In this document: piece by piece, positions 35,126 through 48,495 of the stretch | Position numbering within the stretch: the first letter of the stretch is position 1 | Layout of the letters: each line of letters starts with the position of its first letter | Assembly: GCA_936450465.1 (NCBI GenBank) | Contig: OW388292.1 | Location: forward strand, 13,777,372 to 13,841,371 | DNA: 64,000 nt | Reading direction: 5' to 3' | DNA from: Gibbula magus | Taxonomy: Eukaryota > Mollusca > Gastropoda > Trochida > Trochidae | Made by a program: the position numbers and the translations under genes | The notes under the pieces: model-generated | What the model saw: the letters and a program-made list of their open reading frames with translations, nothing else | Database searches by the model: none | Told to the model about the DNA's origin: nothing

Positions 35126-36860
35126 CAATAGAGCTGGTTATGTCCCTTTAACTTCTGTTGTAACTCTCCCGTCGAACACATGTAGCATCATTTTATCATA
35201 ATGCCATTTTGTCTGGTGGACATTTTCTTAAAGACCGGCCATGTTCTTTGTCTTGCTTCACCCTCATCCCTCACTAATGCATATCAACTTTTTTTCTCAA
35301 AACTTTCAATACTGAATACAATTTTATACTAAATTAATAATCAGTGTGATGATTTTAATGAAATTATGTTTACCCTCTATGTAAGAAAGCAGTGACACGT
35401 TGTAACAGTGTGCATAATCAAAGCCTAATTGCCTGCTACAAACTGTAAGGTTTTATTTCCCCTCACAACAATGAGTCTGGATACATGTTCCGGGGTGACA
35501 GAATCAAACAGTGGAAGATTCTCCTTATTGCTTGTTCTGTGGCAACAGTTGGACTATCATTGAAGTTTGGTTACTATAGGCAGCCATTAAATCGAATAAT
35601 TCTTTCGACAGAGTGTTTTAACCTTTGAACTGATTTTATCAACACTAATTAGATGAAGATGAACGTGTAAAAATTGATTATTTTTTAAATGTAAACAATT
35701 AATTAGTGGTTGTTTACATACGGAACGTGAACTGCTGTATATATATTTTAAAAGAACTTTGCAAAAAGCTTAAAGATTTTATGACGATATACTTTTTACG
35801 ACAAATGTTGACGCATGACCCACCGCGAAGTAAAAACGTCTTATTACGTCAGTTTGGAAAATAGCGAACACTAATGTATTTAAACTATAATGTATTTTTT
35901 TAATGTTTTTTCATGATATACGAGCAAACTCAAATTATTTTGCAGGACATGACCTAGACTTCGATTCTTGAACGCATACTAATCTTATGTTGAAATATAT
36001 GTGCATTTAAGAGAGTTAAAACATGTCGGAACGAGTTCCGGCTTGCGGGATTGGCACCACACCCCTTGAGTTAGGCACCCCAGAGTTCATTGGCGATTCT
36101 CCAAGAGCAGAAATCTAGGACCCATGATCTTTACATAGTAAAAAGGTATTGCAGCCCCAGTTTTATGACCACTATAAGTTCTCTGATAAGAAAGTAGACA
36201 ATGTATCAGGAAAAGCAACTGGTGATATGATAGAAGCAGTACCATCTATCTACCAGTTGAATCTACCAAAGCAAATTTCTTTCAGATGACGTTTCACTAC
36301 TTTGTGATATTTGTATTAATAAAATTCGGCTATTTTGATATCCAGGATCAAGTATTGTTGCACTGGAAAAAGAAAGTCAGTATTGGTTGTCTCAATGTTC
36401 CATCCTGTCAAGTGAACTGATGAATCTTTAGCAAGTGCTTGTTAACAAACAAACTCACTAGTTATAGCAGTAATTAAGAACCTTCAAAATAAGTTTTGAA
36501 AAAAGACAAATTAGAAAGTTGCTATTTGACGGAATCTGGTCTGTACTACTGTAAAGACAACTCTAAATCATAGAGAAATGTTTCATTAAAGAATTGAAAT
36601 GAATTATCTCAGATTAATTCCAAAATCATTAATTAATTACATTTTTGTTACTAATTGTCAATATTGTTGAAAAGGGGGATGGAATTTCAAGAACCAGTAA
36701 CTTCAATATTTTGTATGATTAAAGATGTTTTGATGTGTGAACGTCAACCTGGTAACAACGTTTTTGTTTTCGTCCTCTGAAATCCTCTAGTGTTTATCGC
36801 GCAGTTTCGGACAGAAACAATAGTTATTTTGGGTAAAAAAAACCAGTATGATTTTGAATG
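35126..36860. other. Non-coding stretch
   Basis: No gene or repeat is recognised. A CCCTTTAACTT at about 35145 resembles an isolated end of a TTAA-type element. Confidence 0.35.
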
Positions 36861-37020
36861 ATAAATAAACCTCACCCTCGTGTCATCTGATATCAAATAT
36901 ATTAACACTCGTTGATTAAAGTAAAAGTTTCCTCGGTAAGCCTCGGGTATTTGTAACTTTAATCAACTCGTGTTGATAAATATGATATCAGAAGACACTT
37001 GGGCGAAATTATCTATTTAT
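36861..37020. repeat. Foldback (long hairpin) element, about 160 bp
   Basis: The left arm (ATAAATAAAC ... TCATCTGATATCAAATAT ... GTTGATTAAAGT) pairs with the right arm (ACTTTAATCAACTCG ... TATGATATCAGAAGACAC ... ATCTATTTAT) over roughly 60-65 bp with scattered mismatches. The loop of about 35 bp contains two CCTCGG words. This is typical of a non-autonomous palindromic element. Target duplications are unclear. Confidence 0.7.
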
Positions 37021-39721
<2,701 letters not shown>

Positions 39722-39742
39722 TGTATATATATATATATATAA

Positions 39743-41150
39743 ATTGTAGAGCGGATTGTTTAAGAATGAATTATACATGTATTTCAATAAAGCAGAGTAT
39801 GAACCGAGGTATGCACATAGCATCGTACTAAACTCGGCACAACACCACAGCGATGTTCTGACTGCACCGAACTATTAGACCAGATGAACACTCAGTACTT
39901 TAACACAGATCTTCATGTGCTGGTTCGATAAGTTCTTATAAGTTCTGATAAGTTCCTTCAATAAGTTGATATACAGCTGGTGGTATACGACGTAGATCAA
40001 GCCCTTTGTTACAACACCTCCCATTCGATACCAGCTCACCTGCAATTAGTACGTATCCCTGCAGCTTACCATGTTGGTGGCAAATAGAAATAGTTTCTAG
40101 TATGAAAGGTATAGTTCATTACTAAGACGATTCTTTCAGGGAGACCACATCATTGAGGTTTTACTTTAAAAACTAAAAAAAATAATTCCACAATGAAATA
40201 TATCTATCCATAGGTGTGTCCTTGTTAGTACAGTACAGTACAAAATGGTAGAGTACGTTGGAATTTCAGACTTTTGTACGATACTAACCTTCAATTAGTG
40301 TGTTTCCTTGAAGCTTAATATTTGGTGCGATATTGCAATAGTGTCAAGTATTCAGGTACACTTCTTATAAGATTATAGATCAGAAAATACACTGTCATAG
40401 AGATTTTTAGAATTATTATTTAATTCAAAATCTGAAAACGTTAAATTCCACCCTGATATAGGTCATTCAGTACAGTAGAGTACACAATTGATAGACAAAC
40501 ATAATGATAATAGTGCTACTACAGATAGTCATGACCGCTTTCACATTAGAATCATAAATCACAAACTCCTGATACAGTGCGGTATACATACGTACGTATA
40601 CATTGGAATTTGACTTGGGTACGATACTAACACACCTACACTTAGTGTCTGGCCATGGAAGCTTCATCATCTGTTCATCATAAACCACAAACTCATCAGG
40701 AATTGTATTGCAGGAGCGCTATCAGTACAGGGTACTTGTATTGAGCTCCAGAACAGAATTTTATTCAGACTTGTGTTCCTTGAACCCCTCATCTACATTA
40801 CAACAATACATATATAAACTGAACGCCAAAAGAAATGTTACACCTCTTTGAATTTAAATATCATAAAAAGTTACGTGTTCAGTTTAGTGTTTTGTGCTAA
40901 AATATGGGTTCATTACAAAAATCACACAATCTATCATTTCTATGACCAATTTCTAGTTTTAATTTATGAGATGATATTCGCAAACGTGTTAAATAAAATG
41001 AACGACATGGTGGAATATAGTTGAGGTATGTTTCATAGACGAAATTATGTTTGATATCATTATACAAAGCAAGTTAAGGACTTTGAGAAATATCACTGTT
41101 CCAGATTAGTGCTTTATTCTCTCAAAACGGTTTGCGTCCTCTCGAGCAGG
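39743..41150. other. Non-coding stretch with degenerate repeats
   Basis: Three loosely similar segments near 40015, 40277 and 40618 share a CGATACTAAC/CGATACCAGC word followed by a CAATTAGT- and CTTGAAGCTT-like block, spaced about 260 and 340 bp. A TATATAAACTGAACGCCAAAAGAAATG-like start at about 40810 resembles a lone Tc1/mariner end. No gene is seen. Confidence 0.4.
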
Positions 41151-41835
41151 CTAGATGTAGATCGAGTGTCTGACGTAAATCCTTGAAATCTGTCGGCTAG
41201 ATGTAGATCGAGTGTCTGACGTAAATACTTGAAATCTGTCGGCTAGATGTAGATCGAGTGTCTGACGTAAATACTTGAAATCTGTCGGCTAGATGTAGAT
41301 CGAGTGTCTGACGTAATTACTTGAAATCTGTCGGCTAGATGTAGATCGAGTGTCTGACGTAAATACTTGAAATCTGTCGGCTAGATGTAGATCGAGTGTC
41401 TGACGTAAATCCTTGAAATCTGTCGGCTAGATGTAGATCGAGTGTCTGACGTAAATACTTGAAATCTGTCGGCTAGATGTAGATCGAGTGTCTGACGTAA
41501 ATCCTTGAAATCTGTCGGCTAGATGTAGATCGAGTGTCTGACGTAAATACTTGAAATCTGTCGGCTAGATGTAGATCGAGTGTCTGACGTAAATCCTTGA
41601 AATCTGTCGGCTAGATGTAGATCGAGTGTCTGACGTAAATACTTGAAATCTGTCGGCTAGATGTAGATCGAGTGTCTGACGTAAATCCTTGAAATCTGTC
41701 GGCTAGATGTAGATCGAGTGTCTGACGTAAATACTTGAAATCTGTCGGCTAGATGTAGATCGAGTGTCTGACGTAAATCCTTGAAATCTGTCGGCTAGAT
41801 GTAGATCGAGTGTCTGACGTAAATCCTTGAAATCT
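41151..41835. repeat. 46-bp minisatellite, 15 copies
   Basis: The unit starts CTAGATGTAGATCGAGTGTC and ends ACTTGAAATCTGTCGG. Unit starts run from 41151 to 41795, exactly 14 x 46 bp. Units carry either AAATAC or AAATCC, and from unit 5 to unit 14 these alternate, giving a 92-bp dimer. Confidence 0.97.
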
Positions 41836-42502
41836 AAATTATATGAAGTCCAAGCCTTAAATTTTAGATTATATTGTTTTTATTAAATGTGATGTGTGTA
41901 CCTGATGATTGTAGGGAATTAATTGTTAAATGTATCAAGTACTGTATGCATAATTTTATGACAATGAATATGATATACGTTATTTGATAATATGTATGTA
42001 TTCGATGCATGATACGTATCTATGATAACAGAATAATACTTTGAGATGACCCTTGGTGCCTTATATTGTTTAAGTAATTAGCTGGTATGATTGTATGTTA
42101 CACCGAGAACAGTAAGTGGTAGCAGGCGGTGGTTAAATGAGGAGACCATGTACGATGGTATTGTTTTGACTGCACTCGGCAGATGTCTACAAGTAGGTCA
42201 ACAGCTTTCGACCCTGCTTCCGTCCGGCACACCTCCAATCAAAGCATGGCCTTGGCCACACCTGAGATCAGAATCAAAGTACTAGTAAACTCGCCTCAGG
42301 GTAGGAACGATTCCGCGTCCTTCTGTAGAGTAACGAGTGTAGACTGTCTTTTTATGTTCATTGTGCACTTTTCTAATATTGACCAGATAGAGATGATTAT
42401 TAGCTGGAAAAGTTCAAAAGAATATATATTGTCCACGAGATTATTTGAATAAGACTTTCAATCAACTTTGAATGTTTCTGTCATCGTTCGCTGCCACTGA
42501 CA
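41836..42502. other. Non-coding stretch
   Basis: No gene or repeat is recognised. Two overlapping plus frames at 42091-42452 lack motifs. Confidence 0.4.
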
Positions 42503-42855
42503 TATAGGGACAATGGCACTTTTTTTTCCCCTCAAATAAGTTGATGAAATTTTTTTTTTTAAATAATGTCACTAATAGTAAAACACCCTAAAATCAAGTT
42601 AAAATGAGTATACATGGCTCGGTAAAACCACGGGAATCGTTTTTGTAATTTGAAATAATAAAACGTGTTCACATTAAAATGACCGCCATGCAATGTTTGC
42701 TTTATACGCAACACCATTATTACTATTACGGATGAATGGTTTTTGTAGTAAGATCGTTTACCTTCTAAAGTAAATATAAATGACATAAATTATCATTATA
42801 AATCGGAAATTTAAAAAAATAAAATTTGCAAAAACAACGTGCTACAGTCCCTTAA
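42503..42855. mobile_element. TTAA MITE, copy 2
   Basis: The right end CGTGCTACAGTCCC is followed by TTAA (42852-42855). The left end GGGACAATGGCACTTTTT is preceded by TATA in place of TTAA. The interior aligns along its length with 44638-44999 (CAAATAAGTTGATGAAAT, GGGAATCGTTTTTGTAAT, CGCCATGCAAT, CTTTATACGCAACA). It is more decayed than copy 3. The minus frame 42559-42786 belongs to the repeat. Confidence 0.82.
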
Positions 42856-42974
42856 GGAGTCTGCCCCACACTGAACAATGCGAAACGAAACTTTCTTCTT
42901 AATCTTCTTCATAGCGGAACGTTGCAGCTGAACTTCATGCTGATTGATGTCAGCTTCCCCCATGAGGCATACCT

Positions 42975-43115
42975 TATGCCAGTCTCCAGCACTGGCTAAT
43001 TTAACCCTTGCTGCAGCTGAAATTCATAGTGCGCTCTGCAATGCTAGCACAGAAAAGTTAAGGAAATGCTGCAATACGTAAATTAGCCAGTGATGGAAAT
43101 TGGCGCGAGTTTTGA
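42975..43115 (-). mobile_element. Small TIR element, short copy
   Basis: TGCCAGTCTCCAGCACTGGC (about 42977) and its inverted partner TTAGCCAGTGATGGAAATTG (about 43083) form terminal repeats that continue to GGCGCGAGT. The interior (GCTGCAG..., TTCTGTGCTAGC on the other strand) matches the element at 51171-51418 in reverse complement. Confidence 0.6.
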
Positions 43116-43462
43116 ATTTCGGAGGAAGATGTACCAAACGATACTAATTTTTATCTTGACAACAAAAACAGTTTAACTTTGAATTCAATTATGAAATAAA
43201 CAGTTACTATAGTCAGAATCGGATAGAAAAGGATGGTTGACCAATACATTAAACGCCACCTTTCTCAGTATAAAGAAGTCGCCTATCCCTAAAATTGTGT
43301 TCCTCCTTCGTCATCTCGACATCTTGAATGTCCATAAAAAGGTTGACTAAGATAAACTACTAATCTTATTAATGGTCGATCATCTAATGAAATAAATGTG
43401 TATTAATATTTAATACAGACGTTCGCAGTTCCCATTATTACCATGGTGTTATTGTACCGCTA
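43116..43462. other. Non-coding stretch
   Basis: Nothing is recognised. Confidence 0.4.
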
Positions 43463-43514
43463 CCACGACGTTTGACCACGACGTTTGATCACGACGTTTG
43501 ATCACGACGTTTAG
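43463..43514. repeat. 13-bp tandem repeat, 4 copies
   Basis: The unit is (C/T)CACGACGTTTGA, repeated four times with one variable base; the last copy is slightly altered. Confidence 0.9.
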
Positions 43515-44637
43515 TGACTAAAGGAGACTGGACAGCAGTCTATATAGCCAGTACTATTAGTACACCGATACAGACAGGAATAGATCGCACTCCAGAGTTA
43601 GTCATGTTAATGTCAGACTCGACTCATCATCCTTTCGACATGGCTTTATATAACTATACGGTTTTAGGGACAAGGTTGCTGGTCTGTCTGCTTTCCTTTG
43701 TAGAGTGTCATTACCATTCTTTATTTCTTACTCTAAACATCCTATTATCTTATTCTAATTCTCATATCTTATATATACACCAAATAAGTATAGAGTATTT
43801 TGTTATTTATAAGGACGTAAATAAGTAAAAGTTTGGTTTTTTAAACTTTGCTCTTAAAAGTTCAGTCAGTTGATTCATGTACGTTCTGTATGTGTATATA
43901 TTCTTGCATATCTATTTGTAACTTTGACACCTTATGATCTGAAAATGATAACCAGCTTAAATTATCCATTCATTTATATGACAGGGAGAGGTATACACTA
44001 ATTGTTGAGGTTTGTTTCGATGAGCAAATATCGAAATACGATCTATGTTTCAATATTCCCTTAAAATATTTCTTCAGAAGAATCGATCAATATTACCAGG
44101 ATTCAGTCGATGGAAGTGTGGGGTTCCCAACGATGACACGACTGCATCAGACGAGTGACTAACAGAATACTCAATTATTTACATGTACGCCATTGTTAAT
44201 CTTGAGTTCACCAAGTTATTGAGAAGGTTCTTCTGTTTCAAGTATCAACATTGGTGGTTATGATTAACACATTACATGAAATGATAAAAGTTTGAGGGGA
44301 ACTTATATTGACATCGTCATCTTAATACTTACTTAATGCAGTTAATGTGTTTGTACTAAATTACTTTAGTATACTTTCACGTACTTCCCTACTTAACATG
44401 AGATTAGTTGTACATTTGTACATGGTGTAGTGTCAGATTTTGAAACACGTACAGTACCACTTGTGATAGACGAGAAAGTGTACCTTGGTTTCTAAATATG
44501 TGTACACATCTTGAACAATGAGTTACAATTATTGAACGTTATGACACATAATCGATATGACTCTTTATATCCGGGCAGTCATCCGTATGTAGAGAATTAG
44601 TCAATAGTGACGCTCGCCCATTGGTGTACAGGTCGTG
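43515..44637. other. AT-rich non-coding stretch
   Basis: No gene or repeat is recognised. The 104-codon plus frame at 43514-43828 lacks motifs. Confidence 0.4.
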
Positions 44638-44999
44638 TTAAAGGCGCTGTAGCACGTTTTTTCGCTCAAATAAGTTGATGAAATGTATTTGAAAAATTAT
44701 TTCACCAATAGTAAAACATCCTTTTCTCCTCGGAAAATAAAGTTTAAAACGAGTGTACATGTTTTGGTTAAGCCATGGGAATCGTTTTTGTAATACAAAA
44801 TAATAAATTGTGTTCACAATAAAATGGCCGCCATGCAATTTTTGCTTTATACGCAACATAGTTTTTACCACTACAGATAATTTGTTTGTGTAATAAGACG
44901 TTTTACCCTCTAAAGTTAATTTAAATGACATAAACTATCATTATAAATGGGAAATTTGAAAAAATAAATTTTGCAAAAAACGTGCTACAGCGCCTTTAA
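44638..44999. mobile_element. TTAA MITE, copy 3 (best preserved)
   Basis: TTAA (44638-44641) and TTAA (44996-44999) flank the ends AGGCGCTGTAGCACGTTTTT and its perfect reverse complement AAAAACGTGCTACAGCGCCT. The body is 354 bp without coding capacity for a transposase. The 97-codon minus frame 44638-44931 includes the TIR itself and is therefore unlikely to be a gene. The TTAA duplication and lack of a transposase make it a Kolobok- or piggyBac-type MITE. Confidence 0.9.
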
Positions 45000-46057
45000 T
45001 GCTGATGATGTAGTGTTCATCCTTCCTTCTCACGTTGCTTCCTGGGGGTCACCAGGGAACTAGAAGCTCCTATCTACTGTACTGGCACCAAACTCACTGC
45101 CTGTGTCTGTAGTCACACCTAATAATATCGAACCAAGTCAGGAATAACAATATAGCCAATACGCTGATAATGAAACCAGATTTGTTACATGCGATTTAAA
45201 ACTAAAGTCATTATAGTTTTGATTTGTGACTACTTAATCTTTAAAAAGTACAAACTATCCTTCAGCTCCCTCTGGTCGACTGATTTCAATGAGGGTCTGA
45301 AAATATTCCCATAACTTATGTTACTACTATGTTGTTGCCAAACGTATTTGAACGTTTGCGAAAAAAAGTAAAAACAGGTTGTGATTGTGCAAGAAACGCT
45401 ATACTTGTTTTGTACATATCGGACTATGCCTTTGGCATCTGGTAGAACTACATAGTTGTGGACGAGCTGTCATTCAACACAGCGATTATTTTATATAAAA
45501 TCACTGTAGCACAACAGAAAGTCGTAGAAACGCGATTGTCTTATATAACTCAATGCATCTGTAATTTTATACCAGTGCATGGCTTGTCTAGTGAAGTCAA
45601 ATATTACCCTGCTGAGGCCTAAAAGACTATTACATCTTACAAGAAAAGTTAATCTCAACAAACATTCCCGCGAAATTATACTGTTGTTTACACAAAGACC
45701 TACATGATAAATATATCCTCCTCATCTGATGCAGTCGGTGCGCCGGGCTCGTGCATAACTACCACTTCCTCGGGCCACCTGGATGTCAGACCAACCTCCT
45801 AGTGAATGTTGTTTGCTTGAAATTGTTTCTTTCTTCGAAATACGACACTATGGAATTTGTTGTAATACTAAACTGTATTATGTTTGTTACTACTTGTATT
45901 TATATGTGTATTCGTCGAACCGTGTATGTAAAACAGTTTGTTTTAACATTACAGGATATTGTATGTATGTGGCATTGAATGGCATTGCATGACACCTATG
46001 ACAATGTCCTATATGAATGTGGGTGGAAGTTATCCCATATATATACATACATATAGA
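45000..46057. other. Non-coding stretch
   Basis: No gene is recognised. A GC-richer patch at about 45720-45790 is open in one frame for about 28 codons but has no support. Confidence 0.4.
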
Positions 46058-47030
46058 CACTTTATGCTATACTGTTTCACAAGGTATGACAATGTGTCCA
46101 ATTTCTGACACTATATGCTATACTGTTTCACAAGGTATGACAATGTGTCCAATTTCTGACACTATATGCTATACTGTTTACAAGGTATGACAATGTGTCC
46201 AATTTCTGACACTTTATGCTATACTGTTTCACAAGATATGACAATGTGTCCAATTTCTGACACTTTATGCTATACTGTTTCACAAGGTATGACAATGTGT
46301 CCAATTTCTGACACTATATGCTATACTGTTTCACAAGGTATGACAATGTGTCCAATTTCTGACACTATATGCTATACTGTTTCACAAGGTATGACAATGT
46401 GTCCAATTTCTGACACTTTATGCTATACTGTTTCACAAGGTATGACAATGTGTCCAATTTCTGACACTATATGCTATACTGTTTCACAAGGTATGACAAT
46501 GTGTCCAATTTCTGACACTATATGCTATACTGTTTCACAAGGTATGACAATGTGTCCAATTTCTGACACTATATGCTATACTGTTTCACAAGGTATGACA
46601 ATGTGTCCAATTTCTGACACTATATGCTATACTGTTTCACAAGGTATGACAATGTGTCCAATTTCTGACACTATATGCTATACTGTTTCACAAGGTATGA
46701 CAATGTGTCCAATTTCTGACACTATATGCTATACTGTTTCACAAGGTATGACAATGTGTCCAATTTCTGACACTATATGCTATACTGTTTCACAAGGTAT
46801 GACAATGTGTCCAATTTCTGACACTATATGCTATACTGTTTCACAAGGTATGACAATGTGTCCAATTTCTGACACTTTATGCTATACTGTTTCACAATGT
46901 ATGACAATGTGTCCAATTTCTGACACTATATGCTATACTGTTTCACAAGGTATGACAGTGTGTCCCTTTTATGGCACTATACATGATACTGTTTACAAGG
47001 TATGACAATGTATGACAATATGTCCCATAT
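46058..47030. repeat. 51-bp minisatellite, about 18.5 copies, open in one frame
   Basis: The unit starts GGTATGACAATGTGTCCAAT and ends ATACTGTTTCACAA. Unit starts are 46083, 46134, 46184, then 15 exact 51-bp steps to 46949. The 51-bp period preserves a reading frame, giving a 279-codon plus frame (46166-47005) with a GMTMCPISDTICYTVSQ repeat. The third unit lacks one C (a 50-bp unit) and the last step is also 50 bp, so the frame is lost at both ends. That argues against coding. Confidence 0.97.
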
Positions 47031-47521
47031 ATCACATGTATGACATATATATAGGAAAATGTTTCACACGGTATGATGTGTGACATCTCTGTGACGCCTT
47101 ACTGAATTAAAATTATAATCGTCTTATCTGTTTACCGGTCATTTTCCAATTCGGTTTACCTTACCAATTTCTATGATTTATCAAAATATGTGTATTACAA
47201 GAATTTGATATCGTGGTATCGTTTATGATATTGAATAGGGAATGAATCTCTTATCTTTTCTGTCTTTCCTTTTTATACTTTCATTTGCTATATGTCTTGT
47301 TCAAGTACACCTGCCACTCAACCAATTAATGCAGGTTCCACAAATGACGCATCGAATTAGATGAAATTAGAATTAAATGTCATGATATTTAATATATTAT
47401 ACATGACAAATTAATCAAAATGAATCTCCGTCTATTAATAGTTTGTTCCTCTTCTTCCTCATTTTGTTCTGACAATTTTATCCTTTTATTCATCATTAAC
47501 GTCATTGTCTTTGGCATCACC
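47031..47521. other. AT-rich non-coding stretch
   Basis: Nothing is recognised until a pyrimidine-rich tract at about 47446-47515. Confidence 0.4.
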
Positions 47522-47600
47522 AGTTACTATCCTCGTCGTCATCTTTCTCGTCTTGCTGATCAGATACCGCCCACCACTCCCTGTACCGATGATGATGCAA
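47522..47600 (+). CDS. Candidate internal exon encoding a transmembrane helix (speculative)
   Basis: A long pyrimidine-rich tract with a branch-like CATTAAC ends at ACCAG (47521), and a GTAAGT donor follows at 47601. In the frame beginning ACT-ATC at 47524, the peptide is TILVVIFLVLLIRYR followed by PPLPVPMMMQ. That is a hydrophobic helix with a basic stop-transfer border and a proline-rich juxtamembrane stretch, the pattern of a single-pass receptor exon. Another frame (MNLRLLIVC..., from 47420) covers the same bases. I know no specific family match and no adjoining exons were found. Chance agreement is possible. Confidence 0.25.
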
Positions 47601-48344
47601 TGTAAGTAGACATCGTACTCAGATACTTACCTCCCTGCAGGTAGAGTCGGTGTACACGATAGAAGATCAATGTTCTCACACCACCAGCTATAGTACCACA
47701 CAACCTCACAACCAGGTACACCGTGTGTTGATCCGTCCCTCATCCACACAGATCGATAGAAGCCCTGCTGTAGTGTACATTTGAATTAGTTGTACACCTA
47801 GTATAACCATGTGTTTCCACGATCGATGTTCAGATCGATCAAATGCATCTCTGTAAATGTTATGGGGTTTTAGTAATTGTGAACAGAATTGTAGTGTAAG
47901 AAATCAAAATTCAAGATTGTTTGGTTTGCGAAAAGGAATGAATAGATAATATTTTCAGAATTGGAATAATTGATAATATTCAATTACTAAATACCACGCA
48001 ACAAGTTTGTTCGACTTGACAAATGCAATATTCAAAATATGCATTATAAGTGTACACCGAACATAATTTCAATTAAAAAGCCAAATAAATTGATTTGAAC
48101 ATCGTCGGGCAATTACGAAACAAGATCCATGTCAATGGTTACACAATCCTATTCAACCTTCCTCGTTACTGGTGGTTGGCGAACTGAACTAGGATAAATA
48201 GGCAGTTACGAAACTCTGGGCTGACATAAGGACACGTTATGATATTTTTAAGTCGGCGATTTTTTGGGGAATCTTATTTATTTGATGGAGAAGGAAGTGT
48301 TACGTCAGGGCGTTTATAGTCCAGCTTCAGGACTGTAAATAAAA
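47601..48344. other. Non-coding stretch
   Basis: No gene or repeat is recognised. Confidence 0.4.
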
Positions 48345-48495
48345 AGGAGCCTTTAATACAATCTAGGTTCTCCTTCAGCAAGTCTAGGCTACAGCAATTT
48401 ACTATGAAATGAGACCTAGAAATAAAAAATGTTGAAAAGCATGTAATTATTTATTTCAAAAATTATATATTTCATAGACTAAATTTTAGTCTAGG
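48345..48495. repeat. Dispersed repeat related to 28804-28930
   Basis: GCCTTTAATACAATCTAGG and CTTCAGCAAGTCTAGG match the motif at 28804-28844. Similarity appears to continue into a TTTCATAGACTAAATTTTAG block, comparable to TCCATAGACAAAATGTTATT at about 28910. Confidence 0.5.

Noticed and set aside
42559..44931. Two similar minus frames (75 and 97 codons, both starting MSF and sharing LHGGHF and QKRFPW)
   Set aside because: Both lie entirely inside copies of the TTAA MITE, and the longer one runs through the terminal repeat. Shared residues follow from shared repeat ancestry, not from a gene.
46166..47005. 279-codon repetitive open frame
   Set aside because: It results from a 51-bp period. 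One-base losses at both edges put flanking units out of frame, and no start or splice context is seen.
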